Positions 26,842 through 35,114 of a DNA stretch of 64,000 nt are shown here, piece after piece. Position numbers and translations under genes: made by a program. Every line of letters begins with the position of its first letter. Position 1 is the stretch's first letter. The stretch is from UBA7359 sp964523895 (GTDB lineage: Bacteria > Pseudomonadota > Gammaproteobacteria > Eutrophobiales > Eutrophobiaceae), in assembly GCA_964523895.1 (NCBI GenBank), contig CAZGBJ010000002.1, forward strand, positions 1 through 64,000, read 5' to 3'. The notes beneath the pieces were generated by a model. It was not told where the DNA came from. It saw only the letters and a list, made by a program, of their open reading frames with translations, and searched no databases.

Positions 26842-27084
26842 TTAAAACACATTGACCTTGGCGTTACCTTCTATCTTCATTATGCTGTCGGTTTGCACTG
26901 CTAGTTCCAGAGCAAGTTCAACTGATTTCTTTAATACAGCTTTTTCATTACTGGCATTTAACTTATCTGCAGCAATAAGGCTAGCCAATATCTGTGTTGC
27001 TGCCTCATAGATAGTGGGTTCTATTACAAGATCATTTTTATTAAAAGCGATGCGTGTCATATCTGACATATCTCGATGTGCCAT
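26842..27084 (-). CDS. small protein of unknown function
   Basis: 80 aa, mostly helical (EPTIYEAATQILASLIAADKLNASNEKAVLKKSVELALELAVQTD), acidic, no signal peptide and no cysteine. A good ribosome site (GGAGAA about 7 bases before ATG 27084) supports it as a real gene. It stands alone downstream of msrB on the same strand, with a stem-loop between them. I do not recognise the family. Confidence 0.7.
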   Translation of the reverse strand: MAHRDMSDMTRIAFNKNDLVIEPTIYEAATQILASLIAADKLNASNEKAVLKKSVELALELAVQTDSIMKIEGNAKVNVF

Positions 27085-27109
27085 TATATATTCTCCATTT
27101 TTAGTTAAA

Positions 27110-27143
27110 GGAATCTCTAATTAAGTCATGAATCAGAGATTCC
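27110..27143 (-). terminator. stem-loop downstream of msrB
   Basis: GGAATCTCT (27110-27118) pairs perfectly with AGAGATTCC (27135-27143), loop 16 bases. On the minus strand it lies after msrB and is followed by TTTAAC, a weak U-run. Confidence 0.45.
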
Positions 27144-27189
27144 TGAGTTTTAATTTTAGGTGACTCTAAATATTATAGCGCGATTGGTT

Positions 27190-27582
27190 TTAGTCTTTGT
27201 CCAATTTTAATGAAACTGAATTAATACAATATCGTAAACCTGTTGGTTGAGGACCATCTTCAAAGACATGCCCCAGATGGGCATCACATTCTTTACAAAG
27301 AACTTCTACTCGTTGCATTCCAATGCTGTTATCAGTTTCAGTTTTGACAGCTTCTTTTTTCGGCTCCCAAAAACTTGGCCAACCTGAACCAGAATCGTAT
27401 TTTGTCTCAGAGCTAAACAATTCACTGGCACAGCAGCTACAGAGATAAGTGCCATTGTCTTTACAATCATAGTACTCCCCGGTAAATGCCCGTTCAGTCC
27501 CTTTTTTTCGACAAATTGAAAATTGTTCTGGCGATAATTCTTTTTGCCATTCTTCTTCGGATTTATTGATAGCTTTAACCAT
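27190..27582 (-). CDS. msrB: peptide-methionine (R)-S-oxide reductase
   Basis: Repairs oxidised methionine (R form) in proteins. 130 aa from ATG 27582, chosen over an ATG 21 bases further upstream because AGGAAG sits 6 bases before it. Zinc ligands C48/C51 and C96/C99, the substrate region SGSGWPSFW (64-72) and catalytic C119 in RYCINS are all present, so this is the zinc-containing cysteine form. The preceding gene ends 1 base before this start, and the msrB ribosome site lies inside it, so the two are coupled. Confidence 0.96.
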   Translation of the reverse strand: MVKAINKSEEEWQKELSPEQFSICRKKGTERAFTGEYYDCKDNGTYLCSCCASELFSSETKYDSGSGWPSFWEPKKEAVKTETDNSIGMQRVEVLCKECDAHLGHVFEDGPQPTGLRYCINSVSLKLDKD

Positions 27583-27583
27583 G

Positions 27584-28045
27584 TTAACTTCCTGTAACAA
27601 CATCCTTTATTATATCGACAATTCGTCCGGTCGCTTTTTCTACTAGCACAACAGCATTGTCAACAATGGTTCTTTCCAGACCTTCAACCGGTGCAGGAAG
27701 TTCTGTTCTAAGATCAGCAGGTAAATCACGTTTAGCCAGTCCGGGAGGTAAGGTTCCATTTCGTTCCAGTTGTTTTGCCAAACCGGGTGGTAGTTTTTCT
27801 TTTTTAGCTAGCCCAGGAGGCAAGCCTTTCTTTTTATTTTTTTTCTTATTGTTACCCTCACCCGTGGCAGTGGTTTCATGCTTTTTATTTTTAAAATATT
27901 TCTCAATAATTTGTTTTTCAAGTTCAGAAAAGCCACCTTCTATTGCTTTGTCTATAACTGCCTTGGCCATTTCTGCATCAGCATAACTTGAAGCTGAAAA
28001 GAATGCTGTCGTGCTTAAAATAAAAAAGAGCATAATTTTTTTCAT
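27584..28045 (-). CDS. exported protein with LPPGLAK repeats
   Basis: 153 aa from ATG 28045; GGAGA lies 9 bases upstream and directly abuts a rival ATG at 28054, ruling that one out. A signal peptide (KKIMLFFILSTTAFFSASSYA) is followed by a helical segment, a lysine-rich stretch, and three near-identical LPPGLAK units (starting with KKGLPPGLAKKEK) plus a weaker LPADLRTELPAP. The C-terminus (VLVEKATGRIVDIIKDVV) is conserved-looking. Periplasmic. Similar proline/glycine repeat proteins are common in gammaproteobacteria, but the role is unknown. Coupled to msrB, which suggests expression under the same stress. Confidence 0.75.
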   Translation of the reverse strand: MKKIMLFFILSTTAFFSASSYADAEMAKAVIDKAIEGGFSELEKQIIEKYFKNKKHETTATGEGNNKKKNKKKGLPPGLAKKEKLPPGLAKQLERNGTLPPGLAKRDLPADLRTELPAPVEGLERTIVDNAVVLVEKATGRIVDIIKDVVTGS

Positions 28046-28177
28046 TTTTATCATTCTCCAGTAGGTTTATTGTAATTTTAGACTAGCTATATCTTATCCT
28101 TATCCATAACGATGTCACAGAATAAAGAAATATAGCTAACTAAGCTCTATTTTGAGCTAATTTGTATATAAACATTG

Positions 28178-28229
28178 AAAGTTCTCTTAAAGTACTCTAC
28201 TCTAGAAAAGAGAACATAAGGAGAACTTT
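28178..28229 (+). promoter_or_regulatory. GTTCTC/GAGAAC operator repeats before lexA
   Basis: AAAGTTCTCTT (28178-28188) is followed by AAGAGAAC (28208-28215) and GGAGAACTTT (28220-28229). The outer AAAGTTCTC and GAGAACTTT are exact inverted copies. The last copy overlaps the ribosome site (AAGGAGA). The CTGT-N8-ACAG box of enterobacteria is absent. Likely autoregulatory sites for the LexA-like protein. Confidence 0.55.
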
Positions 28230-28231
28230 AA

Positions 28232-28825
28232 ATGCTGACTGGTCTTGAAGAGAAAGTTTTACAGTGTATTACGCGTTACATTATACAGAACGGACATGCG
28301 CCAACGTTAGTCGAGATTGGACAATTACTCGATATTAAATCTAAAGGTACGATTCACCGTTATGTAGAATCGTTAATTGATAAAGGTCATTTGCAGCGAA
28401 GCGGGCGTAGTTGGCGTGGACTACGTCTAACAGGTGAACAGAATAGACGATTATTAATCTTGCCTTTTGCCGGTCGAATTGCAGCCGGCAAGCCTATAGA
28501 GGCTGTACCGGAACAATTGGAAATAAATTTTTCCGATATGTTATTGGGTGAAGATCGTTATGTTCTGGAAGTGAAGGGTGATTCCATGATTGAGGCCGGC
28601 ATTCTGAATCGAGATCTTGTCATCGTGCGACAAACAGAAACAGCTAATAATGGCGATATTGTTGTGGCCTTAATTGATAATGATGAAACTACCTTAAAGA
28701 AACTTCGAAAACATGGTGACCGGGTAGAATTAATTCCAGCGAATCAAGCGATGGTGCCATTGATTTACCCTGCTGATCGCGTCCATATTCAAGGTGTTGT
28801 TGTCGGACAAGTCAGATCTTATTAG
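28232..28825 (+). CDS. lexA: LexA-family SOS repressor
   Basis: 197 aa with a winged-helix DNA-binding domain (1-65) and an S24 autoprotease domain (75-197). Cleavage site A80-G81 and the Ser118/Lys156 catalytic pair are intact, so RecA-stimulated self-cleavage is expected. The recognition helix reads SKGTIHRYVESL where E. coli has SPNAAEEHLKAL, so DNA specificity probably differs. GTTCTC-type repeats precede it instead of the classical SOS box. ATG 28232 has AAGGAGA 7 bases upstream. No recA, sulA or imuAB lies nearby. It could be a second LexA paralogue. Confidence 0.9.
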   Translation: MLTGLEEKVLQCITRYIIQNGHAPTLVEIGQLLDIKSKGTIHRYVESLIDKGHLQRSGRSWRGLRLTGEQNRRLLILPFAGRIAAGKPIEAVPEQLEINFSDMLLGEDRYVLEVKGDSMIEAGILNRDLVIVRQTETANNGDIVVALIDNDETTLKKLRKHGDRVELIPANQAMVPLIYPADRVHIQGVVVGQVRSY

Positions 28826-28837
28826 GTAGATACGATT

Positions 28838-28976
28838 GCATGGATGCGTGAGGTAAAGTTGCACCGGGAGCAGCAACCGAGAGCGAATCATAGTCACATG
28901 GATGTGACGTAGTAGAGCAGTGCAGGAGCAACTGCCGAGGAGATAGAGTCGAGCAAACGGTCGAGCATTTTTCGAC
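28838..28976 (+). repeat. family B hairpin repeat, copy 2 (four hairpins)
   Basis: Hairpins in order: GC-ATGGAT-GC (28838-28847), GTTGC/GCAAC around ACCGGGAGCA (28858-28877), GTCAC-ATGGAT-GTGAC (28893-28908), and GCAGT/ACTGC around GCAGGAGCA (28917-28935). A last stem GTCGA/TCGAC (28960-28976) with T-rich loop touches the end of the next gene. It sits between the convergent lexA and DUF4404 genes. Confidence 0.75.
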
Positions 28977-29230
28977 TAAATTCCCATATTGCTAAGCGTA
29001 ACCATAATATCGTTTAATATTGCGGTTGCTCTTGGATGTTCAGCTTCAAAGTTATCAATTGATGATTTGATTTTATCAATGACAAAGTTTTTTTCTTCAG
29101 TAGACTCGTTGAGATTTTCAATTTCTGTTATTAACGTATTGATATGCTCTTTTGCGGTGTTATTACTAACGGGTAAACCTTCCAGTTCTTTCTTTAGAGA
29201 TGTGATTTTTTCATGAAGTTTATCATGCAT
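28976..29230 (-). CDS. DUF4404 family protein
   Basis: 84 aa, helical, coiled-coil-like (KLHEKITSLKKELEGLP ... ENLNESTEEKNFVIDKIKSSIDNF). The C-terminal FEAEHPRATAILNDIMVTLSNMGI is the conserved DUF4404 end. Cytoplasmic, no catalytic residues apparent, function unknown. Ends against the family B repeat and converges with lexA. Confidence 0.85.
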   Translation of the reverse strand: MHDKLHEKITSLKKELEGLPVSNNTAKEHINTLITEIENLNESTEEKNFVIDKIKSSIDNFEAEHPRATAILNDIMVTLSNMGI

Positions 29231-29296
29231 AATATTAGTCCTAATAACGCAATATTTTATACTATCGTCTATGGTCTCACGTGATACGCTATTAGC

Positions 29297-29710
29297 ATGA
29301 ACTCTTTCAAAAAAAAATACAATTTAATATGTTTGTTCTGTTTTTTTATAAATTCCGGACTGGTTATAGCAGATCAATGTCCCTCACCTGAGATAATAAA
29401 AGACAGAGAGATTTCACGAGAGTACGAGTGGACTATAGATGAAAGACGTTCATTGAATGATGTGCTTTCTGTTGAAAAATTATATTCAGTAAGAATTAAA
29501 AACAAAGGCGAGTTCATCGCTTGCTATTATTCAGGCAGTAAGAATCTATTGCGACTTGACGGAGCTCCTGTAAAAAAAGAGTGCGTGGTTAATGAAAAAT
29601 CAGGTAGTTGGGAATCTTCAGAAAACGGAGAACAAGTTTGCAAGGAGGAGGATTTGAATTTATGCCACTATGAGATACATTGTGAAGAATCCAATGAGAA
29701 TAATGACTGA
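29297..29710 (+). CDS. small secreted cysteine-rich protein (DUF3757-like)
   Basis: 137 aa with an N-terminal signal (KKKYNLICLFCFFINSGLVIA) and a mature part starting DQCPSPEIIKDREISREYEWT. Cysteines in the mature part (CPSP, ACYY, KECVV, VCKEE, LCHYEIHC) could form disulfides. The pattern CP-S near the start and a Tyr/Trp-containing core resembles DUF3757, but the match is weak. No ribosome site is obvious before ATG 29297. Function unknown, periplasmic or extracellular. Confidence 0.6.
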   Translation: MNSFKKKYNLICLFCFFINSGLVIADQCPSPEIIKDREISREYEWTIDERRSLNDVLSVEKLYSVRIKNKGEFIACYYSGSKNLLRLDGAPVKKECVVNEKSGSWESSENGEQVCKEEDLNLCHYEIHCEESNENND

Positions 29711-29754
29711 CTTGGGTATAATATCGTTAAATACAGCCTGATGGGGGAGTTTCC

Positions 29755-29997
29755 ATGATATTTGGTAGTAAATCTGATAACAGTGGGCAAGCGGAACAGA
29801 TAGCGAAACTGGAAAAGCAAAACCAGATTATGCGTTCTGCGCTTGAATTTTATGCTGAAGTAAAAAATTGGGAAGAAGGTCATAAATATGTTGATGAAGA
29901 TAATGCAACGATATTTACTGATGGTTCCGAGTGTGGCGCAACGGTTGATAAAGGAAGTAAGGCCTACCGTGCGCTAAAAGCATGCGACACCCCTTAA
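29755..29997 (+). CDS. small protein of unknown function
   Basis: 80 aa. GGGGGAG about 6 bases before ATG 29755 is a strong ribosome site, and the frame is well isolated, so it is probably real. A short coiled coil (QAEQIAKLEKQNQIMRSALEFYAEV) precedes a charged tail ending in KACDTP. The ALEFYA motif recalls short phage-encoded proteins. No other recognisable feature. Confidence 0.6.
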   Translation: MIFGSKSDNSGQAEQIAKLEKQNQIMRSALEFYAEVKNWEEGHKYVDEDNATIFTDGSECGATVDKGSKAYRALKACDTP

Positions 29998-30142
29998 TCA
30001 TAAATATAACTCTATAATTTTGTTGCCCGAGAATATTTATCTCGGGCACTAATCTTTATCCTTCCTCATAGAATTACTGCTGTTTGGTAATTCATTAACC
30101 TATCTATTAATATGTGATCAAGTCTGAATAGTTGTCATTCTT

Positions 30143-31213
30143 ATGGCTGAAGCATCTATGAAAATTGAACCAAAATCTTTACCTGCTGAATATGAACTTC
30201 AGTGTTACACGATAAAAAGTGTACTTGGCCAAGGTGGTTTTGGGGTTACCTATCTTGCTAATGATAATAATCTCGACCGGGAAGTTGCTATAAAGGAATT
30301 TATGCCGCGTGATATTGCCAAGCGCGGTAATGATTACACAATTCATTCCATAAATAAGGATATGAGTGACAAGTTAGCATGGGCAATGGAACGCTTTATT
30401 CGAGAAGCAAGAACATTATCAAAATTTAATCACGATAATATTGTTCGTGTTTATTCTGTATTTGAAGAAAACAATACGGCTTATATGGTGATGAGTTATG
30501 AACATGGAACCAGCTTTCATGAAAAACTCGTTAAAGATGGGCAGCCCAGTGAAGATGAGCTGAAGGATATGTTACTTGGTTTGCTTGATGGTTTGGAAGT
30601 ACTGCATGAAGCCAGATTTATTCATAGAGATATCAAGCCAGGAAATATTTTTATCCGGGAAGATGGTACAGCTATTCTGCTTGATTTTGGATCTGCGCGA
30701 CAGGCTATCGGTGAAGAAACAATGACGTTAACAAAAGTTGTAACACCGGGTTATGCGCCATTTGAGCAATACTATGGTAAGAGTGATATGCAAGGTCCCT
30801 GGACTGATATATATGCTCTTGGTGCAACCTGTTATAGAGCGATAACAGGCGAAGCGCCTATGGATTCAACGTTTCGAAATCGTTATACCGGTGAGCAGGC
30901 AATATCGGAAGTATGGGATGAACTGGATAAACACAGTAAAAAATATTCGACTTTTTTATTGCGTGCAATAGAACATGCTTTAAGAAGCAATCATAAGGAA
31001 AGACCTCAATCTGTTCAGGATTGGCGTACTATTTTGGAAGATCCGAGCGTCTCTACGCAAACACAATGGCGCCTGGCGACCAATAGCTTTGCTAAGAAAT
31101 CGATTGATTCTGGTAAATCCAGGAGAAAAAACTGGAAACGCTATTTGCCATTAGGGCTTGCACTCCTGACAATGATTATTATTTTTCTTTATTTGTTTTT
31201 ATTGCGTTCTTGA
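30143..31213 (+). CDS. membrane-anchored serine/threonine protein kinase
   Basis: 356 aa Hanks-type kinase. Gly loop LGQGGFGVTY (28-37), invariant Lys K51 in AIKEF, catalytic HRDIKPGN (about 165) and DFG (LLDFGSARQ, about 183) are all intact, followed by the GYAPFEQY activation segment typical of bacterial kinases. A single C-terminal helix (LPLGLALLTMIIIFLYLFLL, about 335-354) anchors it with the kinase in the cytoplasm and almost nothing outside. It shares long stretches with the Sel1-repeat kinase at 48044, so the two are paralogues. Target unknown; no phosphatase or FHA gene nearby. Confidence 0.93.
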   Translation: MAEASMKIEPKSLPAEYELQCYTIKSVLGQGGFGVTYLANDNNLDREVAIKEFMPRDIAKRGNDYTIHSINKDMSDKLAWAMERFIREARTLSKFNHDNIVRVYSVFEENNTAYMVMSYEHGTSFHEKLVKDGQPSEDELKDMLLGLLDGLEVLHEARFIHRDIKPGNIFIREDGTAILLDFGSARQAIGEETMTLTKVVTPGYAPFEQYYGKSDMQGPWTDIYALGATCYRAITGEAPMDSTFRNRYTGEQAISEVWDELDKHSKKYSTFLLRAIEHALRSNHKERPQSVQDWRTILEDPSVSTQTQWRLATNSFAKKSIDSGKSRRKNWKRYLPLGLALLTMIIIFLYLFLLRS

Positions 31214-31236
31214 AGTTGAGCTGGCAGACATAAAAA

Positions 31237-31293
31237 AAGTCTGGAGACGCATAACACATATGGGGGAGGAAGGTTATGTGCATCTCCAGACTT
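31237..31293 (+). ncRNA. candidate structured RNA or terminator after the kinase
   Basis: AAGTCTGGAGACGC pairs with the reverse complement at 31280-31293 (GCATCTCCAGACTT, one G-U pair), with further partial pairing of ATAACACATA. The loop holds GGGGGAGGAAGG. A strong ribosome-like TAAGGAGGAT at 31309-31318 follows, but no reading frame starts at a useful distance. The kinase ends 24 bases upstream. Terminator, riboregulator or leader remnant are all possible. Confidence 0.4.
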
Positions 31294-31412
31294 GCTCACA
31301 ATCATCTATAAGGAGGATATTTATTAAGCTAATGATGATAGTGTAGTAGAACGATTTAATGTTCGTTGTGATGCATCTCACAATTTAGTATAGATATTTA
31401 TACTTGTCGCTT

Positions 31413-31434
31413 TTTTGTGACAGTTGTCACAAAA
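31413..31434. repeat. 22-bp palindrome TTTTGTGACA / TGTCACAAAA
   Basis: Perfect 10-bp arms around GT, preceded by two more T and placed between the convergent kinase and antiporter genes (42 bases from the antiporter stop). A two-way terminator is the simplest reading; the arms also resemble a dimeric repressor site. Confidence 0.5.
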
Positions 31435-31475
31435 CGTGTTTGCTAGAAAGAATTTGATGCGTATTTCTTAACGTT

Positions 31476-33275
31476 CTATGTTGATTCAGCTTCAATCATT
31501 CCAGCAATTATCCAGCCTGATTCTGGTTTCATTTTTCCATTTGCAACAAAAATTTGTAGTCGTTGTTTATTATCTACGGCAAACACAGGGATGACACTCT
31601 CACCATATTTTTCCATATATTGTTCAAATGTAAATTCATCACTTAATTGAGTGCTTTTTATTTCAGCACCATTTCTCAAACGATAAGCAAGGTTGCCATA
31701 GGTAATATTTTCACCAAAAAGTTCATAACCTCGGTGTCGAGTAGAGGTAACATGTTTGTCAGCAATATGCTTTTCGCGACTAGATTTTAATTCATAAACA
31801 TTTTTCACACCGAACTCTGATTTGAATCGTAAACAGGCCAAAGTATTCAGGTTCGCTCGTCCTGACATAGCAAGTATTTTTCCCAATCCAAGCAAGTTAA
31901 GATTTCTATCAGCATGTTCGGAAATGGGGTTTCCGTAATAGGTTTCCAATCCATCCATTCTGGCAAGACTGATGTTTTCCCAAATACTATCGGTGAGCAC
32001 AACTTTAAAACCATGCGCTTGTATTTCTCTACCTATAGCGCGCGCAATATTACCCGCACCGATAATTAATACACCCGTCGGCGGTGGTTCACGTACTTTA
32101 AGCAGTGTTGCTATATAACTTGCGGTTGCACTTTGAATGACGACGGTGCCAATTATTATTAAGAAGGTGAGTGGAACAAGTAATGACGCTTCAGCATAGT
32201 TAGCATTTTCCAGTCGTAATGCAAATAGTGCAGATACTGCGGCGGCAACAATACCTCGCGGTCCGATCCATGAAATCATCAGCTTTTCATTCATTGATAA
32301 ACCCGAACCGATAGCGGAAACAAAAACGGAGATGGGTCTTGCGACTAACATAGTGATCGCAAGTATGCTCAAGGCTGGCCATCCAATCTGGATCAATTGA
32401 TAAAACTCAATTCGTGCAGCGAGAATAATAAAAAGCCCCGAGATTAACAGCAGGCTTAAACTTTCCTTGAAGTCTAATATGTCATCGATATCTATGTCTT
32501 TCATGTTCGCCATGGTTATTCCCATGATAGTAACGGCAAGTAAACCGGATTCATGTTCTATTGCGTCAGACAATACATAGATTGCAGATACAGCAATTAG
32601 CGTAATAACATTACGTAAGTATTGGGGTACTAGTTGTTTGCGTAATAATTCACCTAATAAGCCTCCGCTTAAAAAGCCAATAGAACACCCAATGAAAATG
32701 ATTTTTCCAAAGATTAATGCAATCATGCCTATAGCATTATGTTGTTGTCCCGAAATGATAAAATCAAAAACCAGCACGGCAAGTAAAGCGCCAAGTGGAT
32801 CAATAGTAATACCTTCCCAGCGAAGCACATTAGCTATTTTAGCATTGGGACGAACCGTCCTTAACATTGGGATGATGACTGTAGGACCTGTAACAATCAC
32901 TATGGCACCAAACAAAAAAGCAAGTTCAAAAGGAAAGTTGATTAAGTAATGTGTGCTGTAGGCAATGATAAGCCATGTTATTAATGCACCTACAGAAATT
33001 AAATTTCTTACGGTTTTACCATGACCACGAATATCATCAAATTTAAGTGTCAGACTGCCTTCAAACAGGATGACCGCGACAGACAAGGAGACGAAAGGAA
33101 ATAATAGATCACCAAATAAGGTGTCAGGGTTTATTAGACCGAGTACTGGACCTGCGACAATTCCCGCAATTAATAAAAAAAGAATGGCAGGAAGTCGGGC
33201 CCACCATGCTAGCCATTGGCAGCTGATACCGAGCACGCCAATGCTTGCGATAGATATTAATATATTATGATCCAA
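31476..33275 (-). CDS. CPA1-type sodium(potassium)/proton antiporter with RCK domain
   Basis: 599 aa. Twelve or so membrane helices (1-390) of the NhaP family with the ion-binding acidic pair region (WEGITIDPLGALLAVLVFDF, about 152-172) and ISWIGPRGIVAAAVSAL (about 335). A cytoplasmic RCK/TrkA-N domain follows (about 395-520) with GVLIIGAGNIARAIGREI as nucleotide-binding loop, suggesting gating by NAD(H) or a related nucleotide. A short C-terminal domain ends the protein. Role: pH and salt balance. The marine-type sodium economy also fits PomAB. Confidence 0.9.
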   Translation of the reverse strand: MDHNILISIASIGVLGISCQWLAWWARLPAILFLLIAGIVAGPVLGLINPDTLFGDLLFPFVSLSVAVILFEGSLTLKFDDIRGHGKTVRNLISVGALITWLIIAYSTHYLINFPFELAFLFGAIVIVTGPTVIIPMLRTVRPNAKIANVLRWEGITIDPLGALLAVLVFDFIISGQQHNAIGMIALIFGKIIFIGCSIGFLSGGLLGELLRKQLVPQYLRNVITLIAVSAIYVLSDAIEHESGLLAVTIMGITMANMKDIDIDDILDFKESLSLLLISGLFIILAARIEFYQLIQIGWPALSILAITMLVARPISVFVSAIGSGLSMNEKLMISWIGPRGIVAAAVSALFALRLENANYAEASLLVPLTFLIIIGTVVIQSATASYIATLLKVREPPPTGVLIIGAGNIARAIGREIQAHGFKVVLTDSIWENISLARMDGLETYYGNPISEHADRNLNLLGLGKILAMSGRANLNTLACLRFKSEFGVKNVYELKSSREKHIADKHVTSTRHRGYELFGENITYGNLAYRLRNGAEIKSTQLSDEFTFEQYMEKYGESVIPVFAVDNKQRLQIFVANGKMKPESGWIIAGMIEAEST

Positions 33276-33323
33276 ATTTTAGTCATCCTTATTATTGTTT
33301 CAGATCAAGTTGAATTATTGTTA

Positions 33324-33752
33324 TTAATTTGGTGAAGCAGTTGAATTTTCGTAACACGGCGGATAATTCATGAACATCACCACGAACCTACCTGCAATTT
33401 TATTGAGGTATTGTTTTTGTATAGAGTATGCTTCACGTTCGCGTTTCGCATAAAGATCACAATCTATATCGCCATATTGTCCACTAATGTCTTGCAGGTA
33501 ATGAACGAGCTCATGAACTACAACACTGCGTGTGTAAGCATCTGTATGCCCATCGAGTCGTTTATCCAGAAAAATAGTTTCTTTATCGTCGTCATACCAG
33601 GCAACAGCGTCACATTTTTCATTTCCATTACATGCTACATCGACAAAAAATGAGTGGGGTTTAAAAAGAATTTCCGGTGCTTCACCCGGATGCGGGTAGC
33701 TAGACAGGTTTACTGTCCAGCTTAGTAGTACCGCAAGAAGTTTGGCTTCCAT
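33324..33752 (-). CDS. small putative zinc metallopeptidase (DUF6647-like)
   Basis: 142 aa. VVVHELVHYLQ (about 77-87) is an HExxH zinc site; a downstream Glu in KREREAYSIQ could be the third ligand, as in gluzincins. Four cysteines (ACNGNEKC, DCDLY, PPCYE) suggest an exported, disulfide-containing protein, and the first 17 residues (MEAKLLAVLLSWTVNLS) are a weak signal peptide. Substrate unknown. It lies between the antiporter and fabB on the same strand without close coupling. Confidence 0.72.
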   Translation of the reverse strand: MEAKLLAVLLSWTVNLSSYPHPGEAPEILFKPHSFFVDVACNGNEKCDAVAWYDDDKETIFLDKRLDGHTDAYTRSVVVHELVHYLQDISGQYGDIDCDLYAKREREAYSIQKQYLNKIAGRFVVMFMNYPPCYENSTASPN

Positions 33753-33887
33753 TTTGTTAGCTTAACCTTGTTGCCTGAATAACAGATGTAATCTCATTCA
33801 TTTCCCATAAAAGCAGGAAGCAGCGCTGAATATTGTTACTATTAGCTGATGCCCCGGTTACTGCATAAAGCTAAGGGTATTTTTTTA

Positions 33888-35105
33888 TTAATCCGGTTTT
33901 TGAAATACCAGACTCGCATTTGTTCCGCCAAATCCGAAGCTATTAGACATAACAGTATTTAGACCGGGCTTATCATTTCGTTTTAAAGCAATGGGTACCC
34001 CTTCTGCACCTGGATCAAGATCTGATACGTTTAGTGATTCAGCAATAAAATCATTTTCCAGCATTAATAAACTATAGATAGCTTCGTTTGCTCCAGCAGC
34101 ACCAAGGCCATGGCCTGTTTGTGATTTCGTTGCACTGACTATAGGTATATCTTTACCTTTAAAGACTTCTTTAATTGCATTTAATTCAGCGATATCACCT
34201 GCGGGGGTACTGGTTGCATGTGCATTAATATAGTCGACTTTACTATCAACAGATTGCAGTGCTTGCTGCATACATCTTACGGCACCTTCGCCAGAAGGTT
34301 TAACCATGTCAGCACCATCCGATGTCGCACCATAACCGATCACTTCGGCATAGATCCTGGCATCACGAGCCAGTGCATGTTCCAGTTCTTCAAGCACAAG
34401 AATGCCACCACCACCTGATATGACAAAACCATCGCGGTTCGCATCATAAGGGCGGGATGCTGTTTCTGCCTGATCATTATATTTTGATGAAAGCGCACCC
34501 ATACAATCAAACAGCAATGTGGAAGTCCAATGAATTTCATCACCACCGCCAGCAAAAATAATATCTTGTTTACCTAATTGAATTAATTCATAAGCATTAC
34601 CAATACAATGTGCGCTGGTAGCACAAGCTGAACTGATTGAATAGTTAACACCTTTAATTTTATGTGCAACAGATAGACAGGCGCTATTGGTACTGGCCAT
34701 AATTCGCGGAACCATAGTCGGTCCAATTTTACGAGCACCGCGATCGCGTAATATATCAATCGCTTCTTGTAAATTTTGATTAGAACCACCACCTGAACCA
34801 ACAACCAAACCAGTGCGAACATTGGATATATTGTTCTCATTCAAAGCGGCATCTTCGATTGCTTCATTCATGGCAAGATAAGCATAGGCAGCACTATCCC
34901 CCATAAAGCGTTTAATTTTGCGATCGATTAACGCATCAAGATCAATATCAATTGAACCATGTACGTGGGAACGAAACCCAAGTTCTTCATATTCAGAAAA
35001 ATATTCAATGCCTGATAATCCATTTTTCAAGGAATTCAGTACTTCAGTTTTATTATTTCCAATGCTGGACACGATGCCCATGCCAGTGACAACGACTCTT
35101 TTCAA
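33888..35105 (-). CDS. fabB: beta-ketoacyl-ACP synthase I
   Basis: Condensing enzyme (405 aa) that elongates both saturated and cis-unsaturated acyl-ACP. The catalytic triad is intact: C161 in SSACATSAH, His in NAHATSTPAGD (about 296) and His in KSQTGHGLGAAGA (about 332). The C-terminal NSFGFGGTNASLVF is typical. It follows fabA by 9 bases; fabA-fabB is the conserved gammaproteobacterial unit for anaerobic unsaturated fatty acid synthesis. Confidence 0.96.
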   Translation of the reverse strand: MKRVVVTGMGIVSSIGNNKTEVLNSLKNGLSGIEYFSEYEELGFRSHVHGSIDIDLDALIDRKIKRFMGDSAAYAYLAMNEAIEDAALNENNISNVRTGLVVGSGGGSNQNLQEAIDILRDRGARKIGPTMVPRIMASTNSACLSVAHKIKGVNYSISSACATSAHCIGNAYELIQLGKQDIIFAGGGDEIHWTSTLLFDCMGALSSKYNDQAETASRPYDANRDGFVISGGGGILVLEELEHALARDARIYAEVIGYGATSDGADMVKPSGEGAVRCMQQALQSVDSKVDYINAHATSTPAGDIAELNAIKEVFKGKDIPIVSATKSQTGHGLGAAGANEAIYSLLMLENDFIAESLNVSDLDPGAEGVPIALKRNDKPGLNTVMSNSFGFGGTNASLVFQKPD

Positions 35106-35114
35106 TTCCTGCTC

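Noticed and set aside
31309..31360. Hidden small gene after TAAGGAGGAT
   Set aside because: The nearest ATG (31332) is 15 bases away and reads MMIV before a stop. No other start in range.
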